Source: Rhodospirillaceae bacterium (lineage in GTDB: Bacteria; Pseudomonadota; Alphaproteobacteria; Rhodospirillales; Rhodospirillaceae). Taken from it: a stretch of DNA of 64,000 nt. Under the pieces are notes generated by a model. The model did not search any database. It was not told the DNA's origin and saw nothing but the letters and a program-made list of their open reading frames with translations. The DNA lies in contig JABJAH010000032.1 in assembly GCA_018666155.1 (NCBI GenBank), positions 1-64,000 of the forward strand, read 5' to 3'. Of this stretch, positions 1 through 8,883 are shown piece after piece; positions within the stretch are counted from its first letter, which is position 1, and each line of letters opens with the position of its first letter. Made by a program: the position numbers and the translations under genes.

Positions 1-421
1 AGCCGATATGCATGGCCATCATCGTACCCTGCGAAAACCCGATCAGCGCCAAGGACTCTGAAGTTAAATCCAGATCACTGAGGAGGCTGTCTAAATAAAG
101 ATTGAGGGAGACGGCCGAGCGTTTGGCCCCTTCGTACATAACAGCGAAGGCTCCAGCCATACGGGCCGGATCACGTCTCATCATCTCCGGGTCATACCCT
201 TGTAGGGTAAACCATTGTCTACCGTAGCCGACCTCACCAGGTTCGGGGGCATGAGGGCTGTAGAACGCAGCATCCGGTAAGCTTTCAGCGAAATACGGTG
301 CAAGGCCAATCAGGTCATTGCCGTCTGCACTATATCCATGAAGAAATACAATGGCCTGTTTGGCCGGCCCGCCAGAGGCTGGCGGGCGACTAGGGCCTTC
401 GAGAGTAACGTGATCAGACAT
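1..421 (-). CDS. Carboxylesterase/phospholipase-type alpha/beta hydrolase (3' end outside window)
   Basis: The minus-strand frame opens with ATG at 419-421 and runs off the left edge without a stop, giving about 140 residues. It reads as an alpha/beta hydrolase of the Abhydrolase_2 (phospholipase/carboxylesterase, YpfH-like) family. Visible marks are an oxyanion-side VFLHGYSADGND near residue 26, a FYSPHAPEPG segment near residue 50, and the nucleophile elbow GFSQG near residue 130. The catalytic Asp and His would lie in the missing C-terminal part. Family members hydrolyse short acyl esters or lysophospholipids in the cytosol; no signal peptide is visible. The substrate cannot be told from this fragment. 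Confidence 0.85.
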   Translation of the reverse strand, partial: MSDHVTLEGPSRPPASGGPAKQAIVFLHGYSADGNDLIGLAPYFAESLPDAAFYSPHAPEPGEVGYGRQWFTLQGYDPEMMRRDPARMAGAFAVMYEGAKRSAVSLNLYLDSLLSDLDLTSESLALIGFSQGTMMAMHIG

Positions 422-515
422 GGTTACGAACATGCTCCAGAAACAACTTCACATCATGATAGAGTACGGCAATAAGTGATGCACCAATTCGTAAAACGTG
501 GCACGGGAATTTGTG

Positions 516-917
516 ATGGGTGATGAAGAGGCCGTTCTGTTTGCTAATGATAGGTTCTATGCGGCGTTTGTCGGCAAAGATATGGAAGCGATGGAGCAAT
601 TATGGGGCTCCGAAAGAATTATTTGTGTGCATCCTGGTTGGCAGCCGTTGCACGGACGCGAAGATGTGTTGGAGAGTTGGCAGGAAATTTTGGGCGAAGA
701 CAGCGCCCCAGAGGTTCGGTGTCGTGCGCCGCGGGCGACGGTCTACGGAGATATGGCAATAGTAATCTGCATTGAAGAGCTGGAGGAGGCCTACCTATGT
801 GCAACGAATGTTTTCGTACGCGAAGACGCAGAGTGGCGGCTCGTTCATCATCAGGCGGGCCCTATGAACGTTCAGCCTGACGAATTGCCAGAAGAACCCG
901 AAGTGGCGTTAAATTAG
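516..917 (+). CDS. SnoaL/NTF2-like small protein
   Basis: A protein of 133 residues with the SnoaL_3/DUF4440 cone fold pattern: an N-terminal helix (NDRFYAAFVGKDMEAMEQLW), then HPGWQPLHGREDVLESWQ and a C-terminal strand WRLVHHQAGP. Proteins of this type bind or isomerise small polar molecules, but many have no known activity. ATG at 516 is preferred because a GGGAA stretch lies just upstream; an in-frame GTG at 498 would add six residues and has no ribosome site. It diverges from the esterase at 1-421 and converges on the helicase gene. No substrate can be assigned. Confidence 0.75.
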   Translation: MGDEEAVLFANDRFYAAFVGKDMEAMEQLWGSERIICVHPGWQPLHGREDVLESWQEILGEDSAPEVRCRAPRATVYGDMAIVICIEELEEAYLCATNVFVREDAEWRLVHHQAGPMNVQPDELPEEPEVALN

Positions 918-934
918 GTGCGCTGAGTGAAAGT

Positions 935-2536
935 CTAGACGACTTTCTGTTCGGCCGGCTCAATTACGTAAGGTTCGGCCTTAAGAAAACTTGGTGTGTG
1001 CGCACCAAAAGCCACAACGTCTTCTCCGTGATCCATCACTCCGACGTCTGGATCGTGTCTTCCACGATCACGGCGCGGACGCTCAGGTCGCTCTTCTTTA
1101 GCGGCTGGTTTAGGTGCCTCTCTCTTCGCTGATGGCTCGGCTTTTTTTGTGCTCTTTTCGTCAACGGGAGGCTTTTGGGCCTCTTGGCTCACCGATGTTT
1201 CTGCACTTGCCACTTCGGTGTCACTTACGGTCTTCGCAGGCTCGCTCTTTTGCACTTCGGTGTCACTTACGACCTTCGCAGGCTCGCTCTTTTGCACTTC
1301 GGTGTCACTTACGACCTTCGCAGGCTCACTCTTTTGCGCTTCCGTGTCACTTACCACCTTCACAGGTTCACTCTTTTGCTCTTCTGTGACTGGTTTAACA
1401 GCGGCGGGAGGTTGTGGAGCAGGTTTTGCTCCGATCGGAGGGATGGGACCTCCGATCAATTTCTCGATTGAGATGAGCATTTTGCTGTCCGCCGGTACGG
1501 CCAGCGTAAAGGCTTTACCCTGCATTCCGGCGCGACCCGTGCGACCAATTCGGTGGACGTAATCTTCCGCATTATTCGGTACATCGTAATTTACGACAAA
1601 GGGCACTGCTGCAACATCTAAGCCACGAGCGGCAACGTCGGAACAAATCAGTAGACCTGCGGTGCCAGTTTTAAACGCCGCGAGCATTTCCATTCTCTTG
1701 GATTGCGCCATGTCGCCATGGAGTGCGATGGCCTTGAAGCCATTCTTGGTCAACGATTTGAATAGAATATCGACGTCTTTTTTGCGGTTACAAAAGACGA
1801 AACCATTCTCGATTTTTTCAGTGCGTATCAGTTTTTGTAGCGCGTCCTGCTTGCCAGAGTCGGTCGTCTTGATGAGCGCTTGAGTGATCGTTGTCGCCGT
1901 CGTCGCTGGTGCATCAACAGCGACTTCCTTTGGATTCATCAGGAACGCTTCGGACAGGCGCCGTATCTGCTTATCCATCGTTGCCGAGAAAAATAGCGTT
2001 TGGCGAAGCTGAGGTACCAATTTGGCAATACGTTCGACGTCGGGAATGAAACCCATGTCGAGCATGCGGTCCGCTTCATCAATAACGAAGTACTTCACAT
2101 CGTTCAGCAGAATTTTGCCGCGCTCAAACAGGTCGAGGAGGCGACCGGGTGTCGCGATCAAAACATCACACGTCCTATTGAGGGCCTTCTCTTGATCGGT
2201 GAACGACGTTCCACCAATGATCAGCGCCATGGATAGGTCTGAGTACTTCGAGTAATTCGTGAAATTGTCTGCGGCTTGAGCGGCCAATTCTCGCGTCGGG
2301 CAAAGGATAAGTGCCCGTGGCATTCTCGCTTTAGACCGTCCCGAACTGAGGATGTCGATCATTGGCAAGGTAAAGCCGGCGGTCTTACCGGTTCCAGTCT
2401 GGGCAATGCCCATGACATCTCGACCCATCAGAGCAATCGGAATCGCCTTTTCTTGGATCGGGGTAGGTTCGGTGTAGCCGGATTCGGCAACAGCTTTAAG
2501 CGTGCTCGGCTCTAGGCCCAAGTCTTCAAAAGTCAT
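935..2536 (-). CDS. DEAD-box ATP-dependent RNA helicase with repeat tail
   Basis: A 533-residue RNA helicase of the RhlE/DEAD-box group. All core motifs are present in order: Q motif (TEPTPIQEKAI), Walker A (AQTGTGKT), PTRELAAQ, TPGRLLDL, VIDEADRMLDMGF, FFSATM, DVAARGLDV and HRIGRTGRAG. These enzymes unwind short RNA duplexes in ribosome assembly or mRNA turnover, often in the cold. The helicase core ends near residue 370 and is followed by a low-complexity Pro/Lys/Glu tail with four 14-residue repeats (separate entry) and a basic RPRRDRGRHD patch likely to contact RNA. ATG at 2536 fits the family start MTFEDLGL; a TTG at 2566 would add ten residues. Confidence 0.93.
   Translation of the reverse strand: MTFEDLGLEPSTLKAVAESGYTEPTPIQEKAIPIALMGRDVMGIAQTGTGKTAGFTLPMIDILSSGRSKARMPRALILCPTRELAAQAADNFTNYSKYSDLSMALIIGGTSFTDQEKALNRTCDVLIATPGRLLDLFERGKILLNDVKYFVIDEADRMLDMGFIPDVERIAKLVPQLRQTLFFSATMDKQIRRLSEAFLMNPKEVAVDAPATTATTITQALIKTTDSGKQDALQKLIRTEKIENGFVFCNRKKDVDILFKSLTKNGFKAIALHGDMAQSKRMEMLAAFKTGTAGLLICSDVAARGLDVAAVPFVVNYDVPNNAEDYVHRIGRTGRAGMQGKAFTLAVPADSKMLISIEKLIGGPIPPIGAKPAPQPPAAVKPVTEEQKSEPVKVVSDTEAQKSEPAKVVSDTEVQKSEPAKVVSDTEVQKSEPAKTVSDTEVASAETSVSQEAQKPPVDEKSTKKAEPSAKREAPKPAAKEERPERPRRDRGRHDPDVGVMDHGEDVVAFGAHTPSFLKAEPYVIEPAEQKVV
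1213..1380 (-). repeat. Four tandem 42-bp coding repeats in the helicase tail
   Basis: Four head-to-tail copies of a 42-bp unit begin at 1213, 1255, 1297 and 1339. Each encodes a 14-residue unit close to VSDTEVQKSEPAKV on the minus strand. The two central copies are nearly identical in DNA and the outer ones carry several substitutions. The period is a multiple of three, so gain or loss of a unit keeps the reading frame. The strong similarity in DNA suggests recent slippage or unequal crossing-over. Confidence 0.9.
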
Positions 2537-2681
2537 GGAGATTGAAATGTCCTTGCGGGGGTTCAAAAATGCGGTTTCGCTTGCGCCGCTACCCTCTTTC
2601 GCGCTGCACTATATGATGCAGGAGGCGTATAAAGTCAACCAGACCTCATGAATTTCCCGCAGTTTCGCAAGGATATCGGTC

Positions 2682-3377
2682 GTGTCTAAACGTCATATCG
2701 TACTTTTACCCGGTCTCCTGTGTGACCACGCCCTTTGGGCCCACCAGGCTGTCCATCTTGCCGATACGGCTGAGGTGATGGTGGGTGATCTCACGCGAGA
2801 CGACAGTATCTCCGATATGGCTGAGCGGATTCTTGATGAAGCACCAGATACCTTTGCGCTGGCGGGGCTATCTATGGGCGGCTATGTCGCCCAAGAGATT
2901 ATGCGGCAGGAGCCAGAGCGGGTCGAAAGGCTGGCCCTGGTTGATACTCAAGCCCGAGCCGATAGCGCGGACCAAGTTAAGATCCGTAAGGATCTCATTC
3001 GTTTGGCTGGCATGGGCAAATTTAAGGGCGTAACCCCCCGTTTATTGCCAAATTTGGTGCATAAGGATCGTCTCGATGATCCTGCGGTCCGTGATGTTGT
3101 CTTGGAAATGGCGGAAAGGGTGGGCCAAGAGGCCTTTGCTCGCCAGCAGTCGGCGATCATGGGGCGTAAAGATGGTCGAGGCGATCTCCACGCCATCCGA
3201 ATTCCGACAATCGTCTTGTGTGGCCGCCAAGATATACTGACCCCTCCGGATCTTCACCAGGAAATGGCGGATGCGATACCGGGTGCCCGCCTCGTTATTG
3301 TCGAGGATGCTGCCCATTTGGCTCCCTTGGAGCAGCCACACGCCGTAACCGCCGTTATGCGCTATTGGCTTGGGTGA
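2682..3377 (+). CDS. Alpha/beta hydrolase
   Basis: A 231-residue alpha/beta hydrolase fold protein. It shows the N-terminal strand VLLPGLLCDHALW, the nucleophile elbow GLSMGGYVAQE (Ser near residue 65), a strand with acidic residue LCGRQDILTPPDLH and the C-terminal histidine in EDAAHLAPLEQP. The length and motifs match small esterase/lactonase-type hydrolases such as the PcaD or MenH-like groups, but the substrate is not evident. The start is GTG at 2682 with AAGGA about ten bases upstream. It stands alone between the helicase and rpmJ. No signal peptide is seen, so it is cytosolic. Confidence 0.85.
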   Translation: MSKRHIVLLPGLLCDHALWAHQAVHLADTAEVMVGDLTRDDSISDMAERILDEAPDTFALAGLSMGGYVAQEIMRQEPERVERLALVDTQARADSADQVKIRKDLIRLAGMGKFKGVTPRLLPNLVHKDRLDDPAVRDVVLEMAERVGQEAFARQQSAIMGRKDGRGDLHAIRIPTIVLCGRQDILTPPDLHQEMADAIPGARLVIVEDAAHLAPLEQPHAVTAVMRYWLG

Positions 3378-3428
3378 ATTAGAGGTCTGATCGCAGGGTG
3401 TGCTTGAGTATTCCCGTTGCACAGGCTC

Positions 3429-3457
3429 TTGCGCTGCAGCAAGGGGTTGGGTATAAG
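3429..3457 (+). promoter_or_regulatory. Candidate sigma70-type promoter for rpmJ
   Basis: TTGCGC (3429-3434), a 17-base spacer, then TATAAG (3452-3457), lying 55 bases before the rpmJ start. Spacing and hexamers fit the alphaproteobacterial housekeeping promoter. It was found by eye only. Confidence 0.4.
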
Positions 3458-3512
3458 CCCTTTCTTTCGGGCGTTCCGTGTCTGGAACCGCTGATAAGCA
3501 AGGAAAAGCACC

Positions 3513-3638
3513 ATGAAAGTGCGTTGCTCACTCAAATCCGCGAAAAAGCGGGACAAGAATTGTGTCGTCGTGCGCCGCAAGGGCCGTGTCTACGTCATCA
3601 ATAAGAAAAACCCGCGGTTTAAGGCTCGCCAAGGGTAG
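3513..3638 (+). CDS. rpmJ: 50S ribosomal protein L36
   Basis: A 41-residue basic protein beginning [16 protein letters not shown] and ending NPRFKARQG, the typical alphaproteobacterial L36. It is a structural part of the large ribosomal subunit. Only two cysteines remain (residues 5 and 17), so the full zinc-binding CxxC...CxxxxH set of the classical form is absent; this is the usual cysteine-poor version in this lineage. ATG at 3513 is preceded by AAGGAAAA. The gene has its own likely promoter and is closed by a strong intrinsic terminator. Confidence 0.95.
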   Translation: MKVRCSLKSAKKRDKNCVVVRRKGRVYVINKKNPRFKARQG

Positions 3639-3685
3639 ATCACTTCGATCCCTTTGCCCGGTATCACCGCGCTTATAAAGCTTCT

Positions 3686-3713
3686 AAAACCGCAGTTTAC
3701 TGCGGTTTTTTTA
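3686..3713. terminator. Bidirectional intrinsic terminator, rpmJ / pyk
   Basis: Inverted repeat AACCGCAG (3688-3695), loop TTTA, CTGCGGTT (3700-3707), followed by a run of T to 3712. On the opposite strand the stem is also followed by four T, so it can end both rpmJ and the convergent pyruvate kinase gene. Confidence 0.85.
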
Positions 3714-3746
3714 TTGCCTGCGTTATTGCGCACCAAAATCTGGGAT

Positions 3747-5174
3747 TTAGGCTTGCTCGCCCATTCTTACGACCCGGATCATGTTGGTTGATCCGATTGT
3801 ACCGAATGGTACGCCCGCTGTGACCACGAGAATATCACCATCATCGGCTAATCCTTCATTGGCAGCGGTTTCAATAGCGACCGCACCGATCCGCTCGTCT
3901 GGTGTGTGGGCTAGATTGACGACGCTGTGAACGCCCCAGACCAAGGCAAAACGTCGGGCCACAGTTTCGCTTGGCGTCAAACACAGAATACGCGCCGGAG
4001 GCCGCTCTCGAGCCGCCCTGAGTGTGGTTGAGCCAGACGTCGTGTAGGTGACGATCGCTTTGGCTTTCAAGTCAGCAGCAACCTGCCTCGCTGCAGCCGT
4101 TATTGCGTCTGGCGCCGAATCTCCGTGGTTTTCATGAGCAGCCGCCATGAGGTCGAGGTAATGCTCATCACCTTCTACCTCCGAGATTATGCGGTCCATT
4201 GTGGCGACGGCGCGCACAGGAAAAGAGCCAGCCGCGGTCTCGGCAGAGAGCATCACAGCATCTGCACCATCATAAACTGCAGTTGCAACATCCGAGGCTT
4301 CCGCTCGCGTCGGCATTGGCGATTTAATCATGGTCTCGAGCATCTGTGTTGCGACGATCGACGGCTTGCCTGCAGCGCGGCAGGCTCGAATAATTCTCTT
4401 TTGAAGCACTGGGACTTGCTCCAAAGGCACTTCAACGCCTAGGTCGCCGCGAGCGATCATGACCCCATCAGCCTCTTTAACGATCTCGTCGAGATGTTTA
4501 AGGGCTGCCGGCTTCTCTAGTTTAGCGATGACGGTGGCGCGCCCCTTTACGCGGGCTTTGAGTTCGATAACGTCCGCTGGGCTTTGGACAAAAGATAAAG
4601 CAACCCAATCGACGCCTTGATCGAGGCCGAACTCAAGATCGGTTTTATCTTTGTCGGTCATGGCGGGTAACGGCAGAGTGACGTCTGGAACGTTGACGCC
4701 CTTGCGGTTCGTCAAGGTGCCAGGGACTAGTACCTTTGTTTCAGCCCAATCTTCACCACAATCTATGACCTCAAACCTCAAATGGCCGTCATTTAGAAGC
4801 AGAGAAGCGCCCGGTTTCAGAGCCTGGAATATTTCTGGGTGAGGGAGATTCACTCGGTTTTCATCGCCCGGTGCATCATCCATGTCGAGCCGGAATGTGG
4901 CGTTGCTTTTAAGAACCACTCCTTCCTCGTTGGCGAATGTCCCAACGCGAAGCTTAGGGCCTTGGAGGTCCATCAAGATTCCGATTGGGTGTCCAACGTC
5001 TTTTTCTAGAGCTCGAATGTCAGCGACGCGGGCGGCGTGATCGGCGTGGCTGCCATGACTAAAGTTAAGCCGAAAGACGTCTGCACCCGCTTCGTACAGA
5101 TCGGCAATCGTGTCACGTGTACAGGAGGCAGGCCCCAGAGTAGCGATAATCTTGGCGCGGCGTTCTCTCGTCAT
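3747..5174 (-). CDS. pyk: Pyruvate kinase
   Basis: A 475-residue pyruvate kinase, converting phosphoenolpyruvate and ADP to pyruvate and ATP in the last step of glycolysis. Seen motifs: RAKIIATLGPAS at the N-terminus, FRLNFSHGSH (substrate and K+ binding), MDLQGPKLRVG, the active-site signature VIAKLEKPAALKHLDEI, the metal-binding MIARGDLGVEVP, and SDVATAVYDGADAVMLSAET. The length matches the bacterial enzyme, and the C-terminal allosteric domain (from about residue 350) is intact. It is convergent with rpmJ and close to the N-formylglutamate amidohydrolase/DUF1244 pair. Start ATG at 5174. Confidence 0.97.
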   Translation of the reverse strand: MTRERRAKIIATLGPASCTRDTIADLYEAGADVFRLNFSHGSHADHAARVADIRALEKDVGHPIGILMDLQGPKLRVGTFANEEGVVLKSNATFRLDMDDAPGDENRVNLPHPEIFQALKPGASLLLNDGHLRFEVIDCGEDWAETKVLVPGTLTNRKGVNVPDVTLPLPAMTDKDKTDLEFGLDQGVDWVALSFVQSPADVIELKARVKGRATVIAKLEKPAALKHLDEIVKEADGVMIARGDLGVEVPLEQVPVLQKRIIRACRAAGKPSIVATQMLETMIKSPMPTRAEASDVATAVYDGADAVMLSAETAAGSFPVRAVATMDRIISEVEGDEHYLDLMAAAHENHGDSAPDAITAAARQVAADLKAKAIVTYTTSGSTTLRAARERPPARILCLTPSETVARRFALVWGVHSVVNLAHTPDERIGAVAIETAANEGLADDGDILVVTAGVPFGTIGSTNMIRVVRMGEQA

Positions 5175-5236
5175 GCCTTAATAGTACGCGTCTGAATGGT
5201 TTCCCACCAGAGGGCGGCGAGAATTTTCATTTTGTC

Positions 5237-6136
5237 TTAGCTATTTTTCACGACAGGCGTGCCTTTGCGGGCGAGCCAAATACCGCCAAGAATTGCAGCG
5301 ATACCAATAGCCTTATCGATCGTTATGGCTTCGGAGAGGATGATCCAACCGATGATCGCGGTGCCGATGGGTTGAACCAATAGGGCGACGGCGCCAAAAT
5401 TCGTCGGTAGGTAAGCCAATGCAGCGATGATGAGCGACTGGCCACCAAGCTGACAAAGATACGCCAACCCGAACAGCCATACCCAACCGGCCGTCGTGAG
5501 GGGCACAAATTGTTCACCGAGGATGAGCGCGGCTAGGCCGAGTATGAGGCCACATGTCAGACCGCTAATAGCGAGAACGGCAGATGTGGAGACCCGTCGT
5601 CTCACACGGGCGACCGTGAGAATGTAACCCGCATAAAAGACGCCAGTGAGTAATCCAAGCGCGTCGCCCACGACGCTGTCAAAGGATACTGTGAAACTAC
5701 GTGCGATCAGGACTGCAGTCCCAGCCATCGCAAGCACGAGTCCGGCGAAGAAAAGTCGCGTAATGCGTTCCTTAAACAAGACAAAGGACGCGATTGCGAC
5801 AAACACAGGGGCTGTATTGCCCAATGCAGTGGCGTTGGCGACCGTGGTTAGGCCAACCGAGGTATGCCAGACCGCCAAGTCAGCGGCATAAAATAGGCCG
5901 GCCACGATCACAAGCAGGATGTCTCGTGGGTTTCTTGGTAGGCCCTTAGGGTGAGTGTCTTGGTGTGAGGATCGTTGATCGTCCGCGATCATCCACAGCC
6001 AGAACACCGGCAGCGCCAGCAACATCCGATACATGCCAGTTGCGATTGGTCCCACTTCGCTGAGACGAACGAAGATGGCTGATGTTGATAGAATGAGTGC
6101 GCCGAGTAGAACCGCGGGCAGGGCGAAACGGGACAT
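5237..6136 (-). CDS. EamA-family (DMT superfamily) transporter
   Basis: A 299-residue inner-membrane protein with about ten hydrophobic segments arranged as two EamA halves, the usual size and layout of drug/metabolite exporters. Recognisable pieces are the first helix LPAVLLGALILSTSAIFVRL, GPIATGMYRMLLALP, and in the second half LLVQPIGTAIIGWIILSEAI followed by a helix ending GIWLARKG. ATG at 6136 is chosen: an upstream in-frame start at 6223 would overlap the divergent gene at 6211 and add a non-hydrophobic leader. The substrate is unknown; relatives export amino acids or other metabolites. Confidence 0.88.
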   Translation of the reverse strand: MSRFALPAVLLGALILSTSAIFVRLSEVGPIATGMYRMLLALPVFWLWMIADDQRSSHQDTHPKGLPRNPRDILLVIVAGLFYAADLAVWHTSVGLTTVANATALGNTAPVFVAIASFVLFKERITRLFFAGLVLAMAGTAVLIARSFTVSFDSVVGDALGLLTGVFYAGYILTVARVRRRVSTSAVLAISGLTCGLILGLAALILGEQFVPLTTAGWVWLFGLAYLCQLGGQSLIIAALAYLPTNFGAVALLVQPIGTAIIGWIILSEAITIDKAIGIAAILGGIWLARKGTPVVKNS

Positions 6137-6210
6137 AAAAGACGTCTTGTGTTGCGGGTTGAAACAAGCAGGATGATCGCGTTTATAGCATTTGTAGGAC
6201 AGGAAGAAGA

Positions 6211-7017
6211 ATGGACGTCGCACGCGGTTACAATTGCCCTAGCGTTCTAACTGGAGACGATCCTGAACCAGTTCTCATTCTGAATCCGGCGAACGCGCGA
6301 ACAGTTTTGATTATCGCCGATCATGCTGGAAATGCAGTACCTGCGGCCATGAAACAGTTGGGCTTAAATGCGGACGACCTGAACCGCCATATCGCTTGGG
6401 ACCCTGGTGCCGCGTTGGTTGCGAAGGAATTAGCGAACCGATTAGCTGCAACAGCTGTGCTTAGTCAGTACTCTCGCCTTATCGTTGATCCAAACCGACC
6501 GTTGGGCGACGGGTCATCCATGCCAATTATCAGCGATGCCACGCACATACCAGCCAACGCAGAGCTGACTGACACTGAACGATCGCTCCGAGCAGAGTTG
6601 TTCTATTGGCCGTATCATCAGGCTATTAGCCATCAGATGGCGCGATTGCGCCGTACCGGTCCCGGGCCAGTCCTTGTTTCCATTCACTCGTTTACGCCTG
6701 ATTTCGGAGATGAAGAACGGCCGTGGCATATTGGTGTGATGGCGGCAACAGACCGGCGTCTGGGCGACGCGGTGATTGTCGGGTTAGCCGAGAGTGGCGA
6801 TATTAATGTGGGGGACAATCAACCCTATTCAGGTGTCGAATACGGGTACACTCTGAAAATTCACGGTGGATCGCAGGGGCTTGCGAATGTCCAGATCGAA
6901 ATCCGGCAAGATTTACTGGCTGATCATTCTGACATTCTGCACTGGGCGGGTTTGCTTGAAAGAGTATTGAACCCACTTATAGATGATCCAGAAATGCTCG
7001 CTATCGCACATCACTGA
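6211..7017 (+). CDS. N-formylglutamate amidohydrolase family protein
   Basis: A 268-residue member of the FGase family, related to HutG, which hydrolyses N-formylglutamate at the end of one histidine-degradation route. Supporting motifs are LIIADHAGNAVP near residue 32, HIAWDPGAALVAKELA, YSRLIVDPNRP near residue 88, SIHSFTPDF near residue 157 and VQIEIRQDLL near the C-terminus. No other hut genes are nearby, so the physiological substrate may be another N-acyl amino acid or an amide. ATG at 6211 has AGGAAGA upstream. It likely forms an operon with the DUF1244 gene 30 bases downstream, a pairing common in alphaproteobacteria. Confidence 0.85.
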   Translation: MDVARGYNCPSVLTGDDPEPVLILNPANARTVLIIADHAGNAVPAAMKQLGLNADDLNRHIAWDPGAALVAKELANRLAATAVLSQYSRLIVDPNRPLGDGSSMPIISDATHIPANAELTDTERSLRAELFYWPYHQAISHQMARLRRTGPGPVLVSIHSFTPDFGDEERPWHIGVMAATDRRLGDAVIVGLAESGDINVGDNQPYSGVEYGYTLKIHGGSQGLANVQIEIRQDLLADHSDILHWAGLLERVLNPLIDDPEMLAIAHH

Positions 7018-7047
7018 ATGATAACGGCACAGAGCAACGAGGAAACA

Positions 7048-7365
7048 ATGGACGACGATACACGAATCAAAATAGAGGCCGCCGCTTTCCGTGGATTGGT
7101 TCAGCACTTACAAAAGCGCACGGACGTGCAGAATATCGACTTGATGGGGTTATCTGGCTTTTGCCGGAACTGTTTGGCGAAGTGGGTCAAGGCAGCATCT
7201 GAGCATTATGATGCGCCGGTGGATTATGACGAAGCCCGTGAGATTGTTTACGGCATGCCTTACGACGAGTGGAAACAGAATCATCAGGCCCCGGCTTCTG
7301 ACGACCAGAAACAGAAGTTCGATGCGAGTAAACGGATGCATGCAGAGATCAGCGTCGTTGAGTAG
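7048..7365 (+). CDS. DUF1244 domain protein
   Basis: A 105-residue protein matching DUF1244: an N-terminal helix (RIKIEAAAFRGLVQHLQKR), the conserved core LMGLSGFCRNCLAKWV with two cysteines, and YGMPYDEWKQNHQ. The family is small, cytosolic and of unknown function; the paired cysteines could bind metal, but this is inference. ATG at 7048 is chosen over 7018 because GAGGAAAC lies just before it. Location directly after the N-formylglutamate amidohydrolase suggests co-transcription. Confidence 0.85.
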   Translation: MDDDTRIKIEAAAFRGLVQHLQKRTDVQNIDLMGLSGFCRNCLAKWVKAASEHYDAPVDYDEAREIVYGMPYDEWKQNHQAPASDDQKQKFDASKRMHAEISVVE

Positions 7366-7418
7366 GCTCTAATCGGTTTTGGCTCGGCAGCCGTTACACG
7401 ACGCTGCTCAATGTGAAA

Positions 7419-7449
7419 AGGGGCTGCCAGTATTGCTGGCAGCCCCTTC
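7419..7449. terminator. Intrinsic terminator between convergent genes
   Basis: Long perfect stem AAGGGGCTGCCAG (from 7419) / CTGGCAGCCCCTT (to 7448) with a five-base loop. Read on the minus strand the stem is followed by TTTT, so it ends the methyltransferase gene at 7476; it can also stop the DUF1244 operon. Confidence 0.85.
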
Positions 7450-7475
7450 ACACAAATCATCGCAACAGTGTTGGT

Positions 7476-8687
7476 CTAGGCGTTCTTCACGGAATGCCGA
7501 GCACCAAAGCCGAACTGTGCAGGTTTGGTTTCACGGTTAATGGTGAACCCTGCTTTTTCGATTTCACCTTCGAAATCGAACGCAACAAATTCAGGAGACC
7601 ATGGCTCGCAATTCCAGCGGTGATCCCACCAGCGACGGTACTGGTTATAGGCAGTGCCCTTATCGCCGGATGTCCGGAAGTCGATGGGATAATAGTAGCC
7701 ACCCGTGCGGACCAACCGATAGGCCTCAGCGATAACCTTCTTGTTATCCTCTGACGGAATTTCATGGTTGATAATCGATGAGACGACCATGTCGAAATAG
7801 CCATCTTCAAACTTTGCATCTTCACCCAGCCGTTGCGCGAAATTAACGTCGATACCAAGGTCGTTGGCTCGCATGTGGGCATAGCGGACCAAGGGTCCAC
7901 TGGCATCGATGCCCCAGACTTCAGCTTCGGGGAAGCGTTCTTTGAGCGCGACGGTCATCCGGCCAATGCCGCAGCCCATGTCGAGGATACGCATGACCTT
8001 GCCGTCTTCGGGAAGGGGGAGGCGTTCAACCGATCTGATCGGAATTTGGTCCTGCTCATTGTCGCCGAGGAACGGAATGCCAGCAGAGAAGCTGTTTGTA
8101 CCATGATGATAAATATGTCCGGCAAACGCATCGCCAACATAGCCGCCCGGCTGAATATGGATTTCATGCTGGATGTACGTTGGAATTTCCATGTCTGGAT
8201 TGAGTTCCAGCGTGCCCGGACCGACATTGTCAGCCGCTTCCATTTCATCCAGGTACTGGTCAGCATTCTCGTGGTAGTAGTCTTGGAAAATCTTCCAAGT
8301 AATTTGCTGATTGCTGACCCAAGTCCGGCCGCTGGTCTGGACCAGTAGATCATCCTCAACAAGCTTCAGTGCCTCGTCGTAGCTCATCTTAGTTTTAGGA
8401 TCGATGCCCTTGGCTTCTAGGATTTTATTAATCCGTGCCTTGGCGACCGGCGAAAAACCCTGCTGGAATTTTCTAAAGCCGGTAACGAAGTCCCACTTAC
8501 TTTCGAGGTCTAGTTCGGGAATTCGCTCAAAGCGGCCTTTGGTGCCGCGTTTGTTTACATCACCAGCGGGAGACAGGTTCTTAGATGTATAGGTGGTTGC
8601 GGCCTGAGCCTTGCGGCCGCCGAGCGCGGCCCCGACGAAAGATCCGACGGCGGCTGTCGCGGCGAAAAGGGAACGACGGTCTAGCAT
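7476..8687 (-). CDS. Tat-signal SAM methyltransferase-like protein, copy 1
   Basis: A 403-residue protein that begins with a twin-arginine signal (DRRSLFAA, hydrophobic stretch, cleavage likely after AQA near residue 29). A helical region follows, then a family-specific block HEIHIQPGGYVGD (174-186), and a class I methyltransferase core with motif I RILDMGCGIGRM (GCGIG 238-242), post-I acid VWGID, and a late YRLVRTGGYYYPIDF. It is a close paralogue of the neighbour at 8949-10151, matching over nearly the full length. A SAM fold behind an export signal is odd, since SAM is cytosolic. ATG at 8687 has GGAG eight bases upstream; an upstream in-frame start at 8756 is rejected because it would bury the signal. 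Substrate unknown. Confidence 0.8.
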   Translation of the reverse strand: MLDRRSLFAATAAVGSFVGAALGGRKAQAATTYTSKNLSPAGDVNKRGTKGRFERIPELDLESKWDFVTGFRKFQQGFSPVAKARINKILEAKGIDPKTKMSYDEALKLVEDDLLVQTSGRTWVSNQQITWKIFQDYYHENADQYLDEMEAADNVGPGTLELNPDMEIPTYIQHEIHIQPGGYVGDAFAGHIYHHGTNSFSAGIPFLGDNEQDQIPIRSVERLPLPEDGKVMRILDMGCGIGRMTVALKERFPEAEVWGIDASGPLVRYAHMRANDLGIDVNFAQRLGEDAKFEDGYFDMVVSSIINHEIPSEDNKKVIAEAYRLVRTGGYYYPIDFRTSGDKGTAYNQYRRWWDHRWNCEPWSPEFVAFDFEGEIEKAGFTINRETKPAQFGFGARHSVKNA

Positions 8688-8883
8688 CTGGTGTTTCTCC
8701 TCAACTCGATCTAGTTGGCGTTTAGATTGTCTCACAATATGGGGAAATTCTGCCACCGATGGCCGCAGATGCCCATACCCTCAGTGCTCGTATAGCCGTT
8801 ATTAAGGCGCAATTTCGTATGCGTGTTTAGCGTGCGGTTAAACCCTGAGGCAGCTTTGCGCAATTTTGCCATGAATTCGGCAA

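Noticed and set aside
1114..1562. Plus-strand open frames opposite the helicase tail
   Set aside because: They exist only because the antisense of the 42-bp repeats lacks stops; translation is serine/leucine-rich repeat text with no ribosome site.
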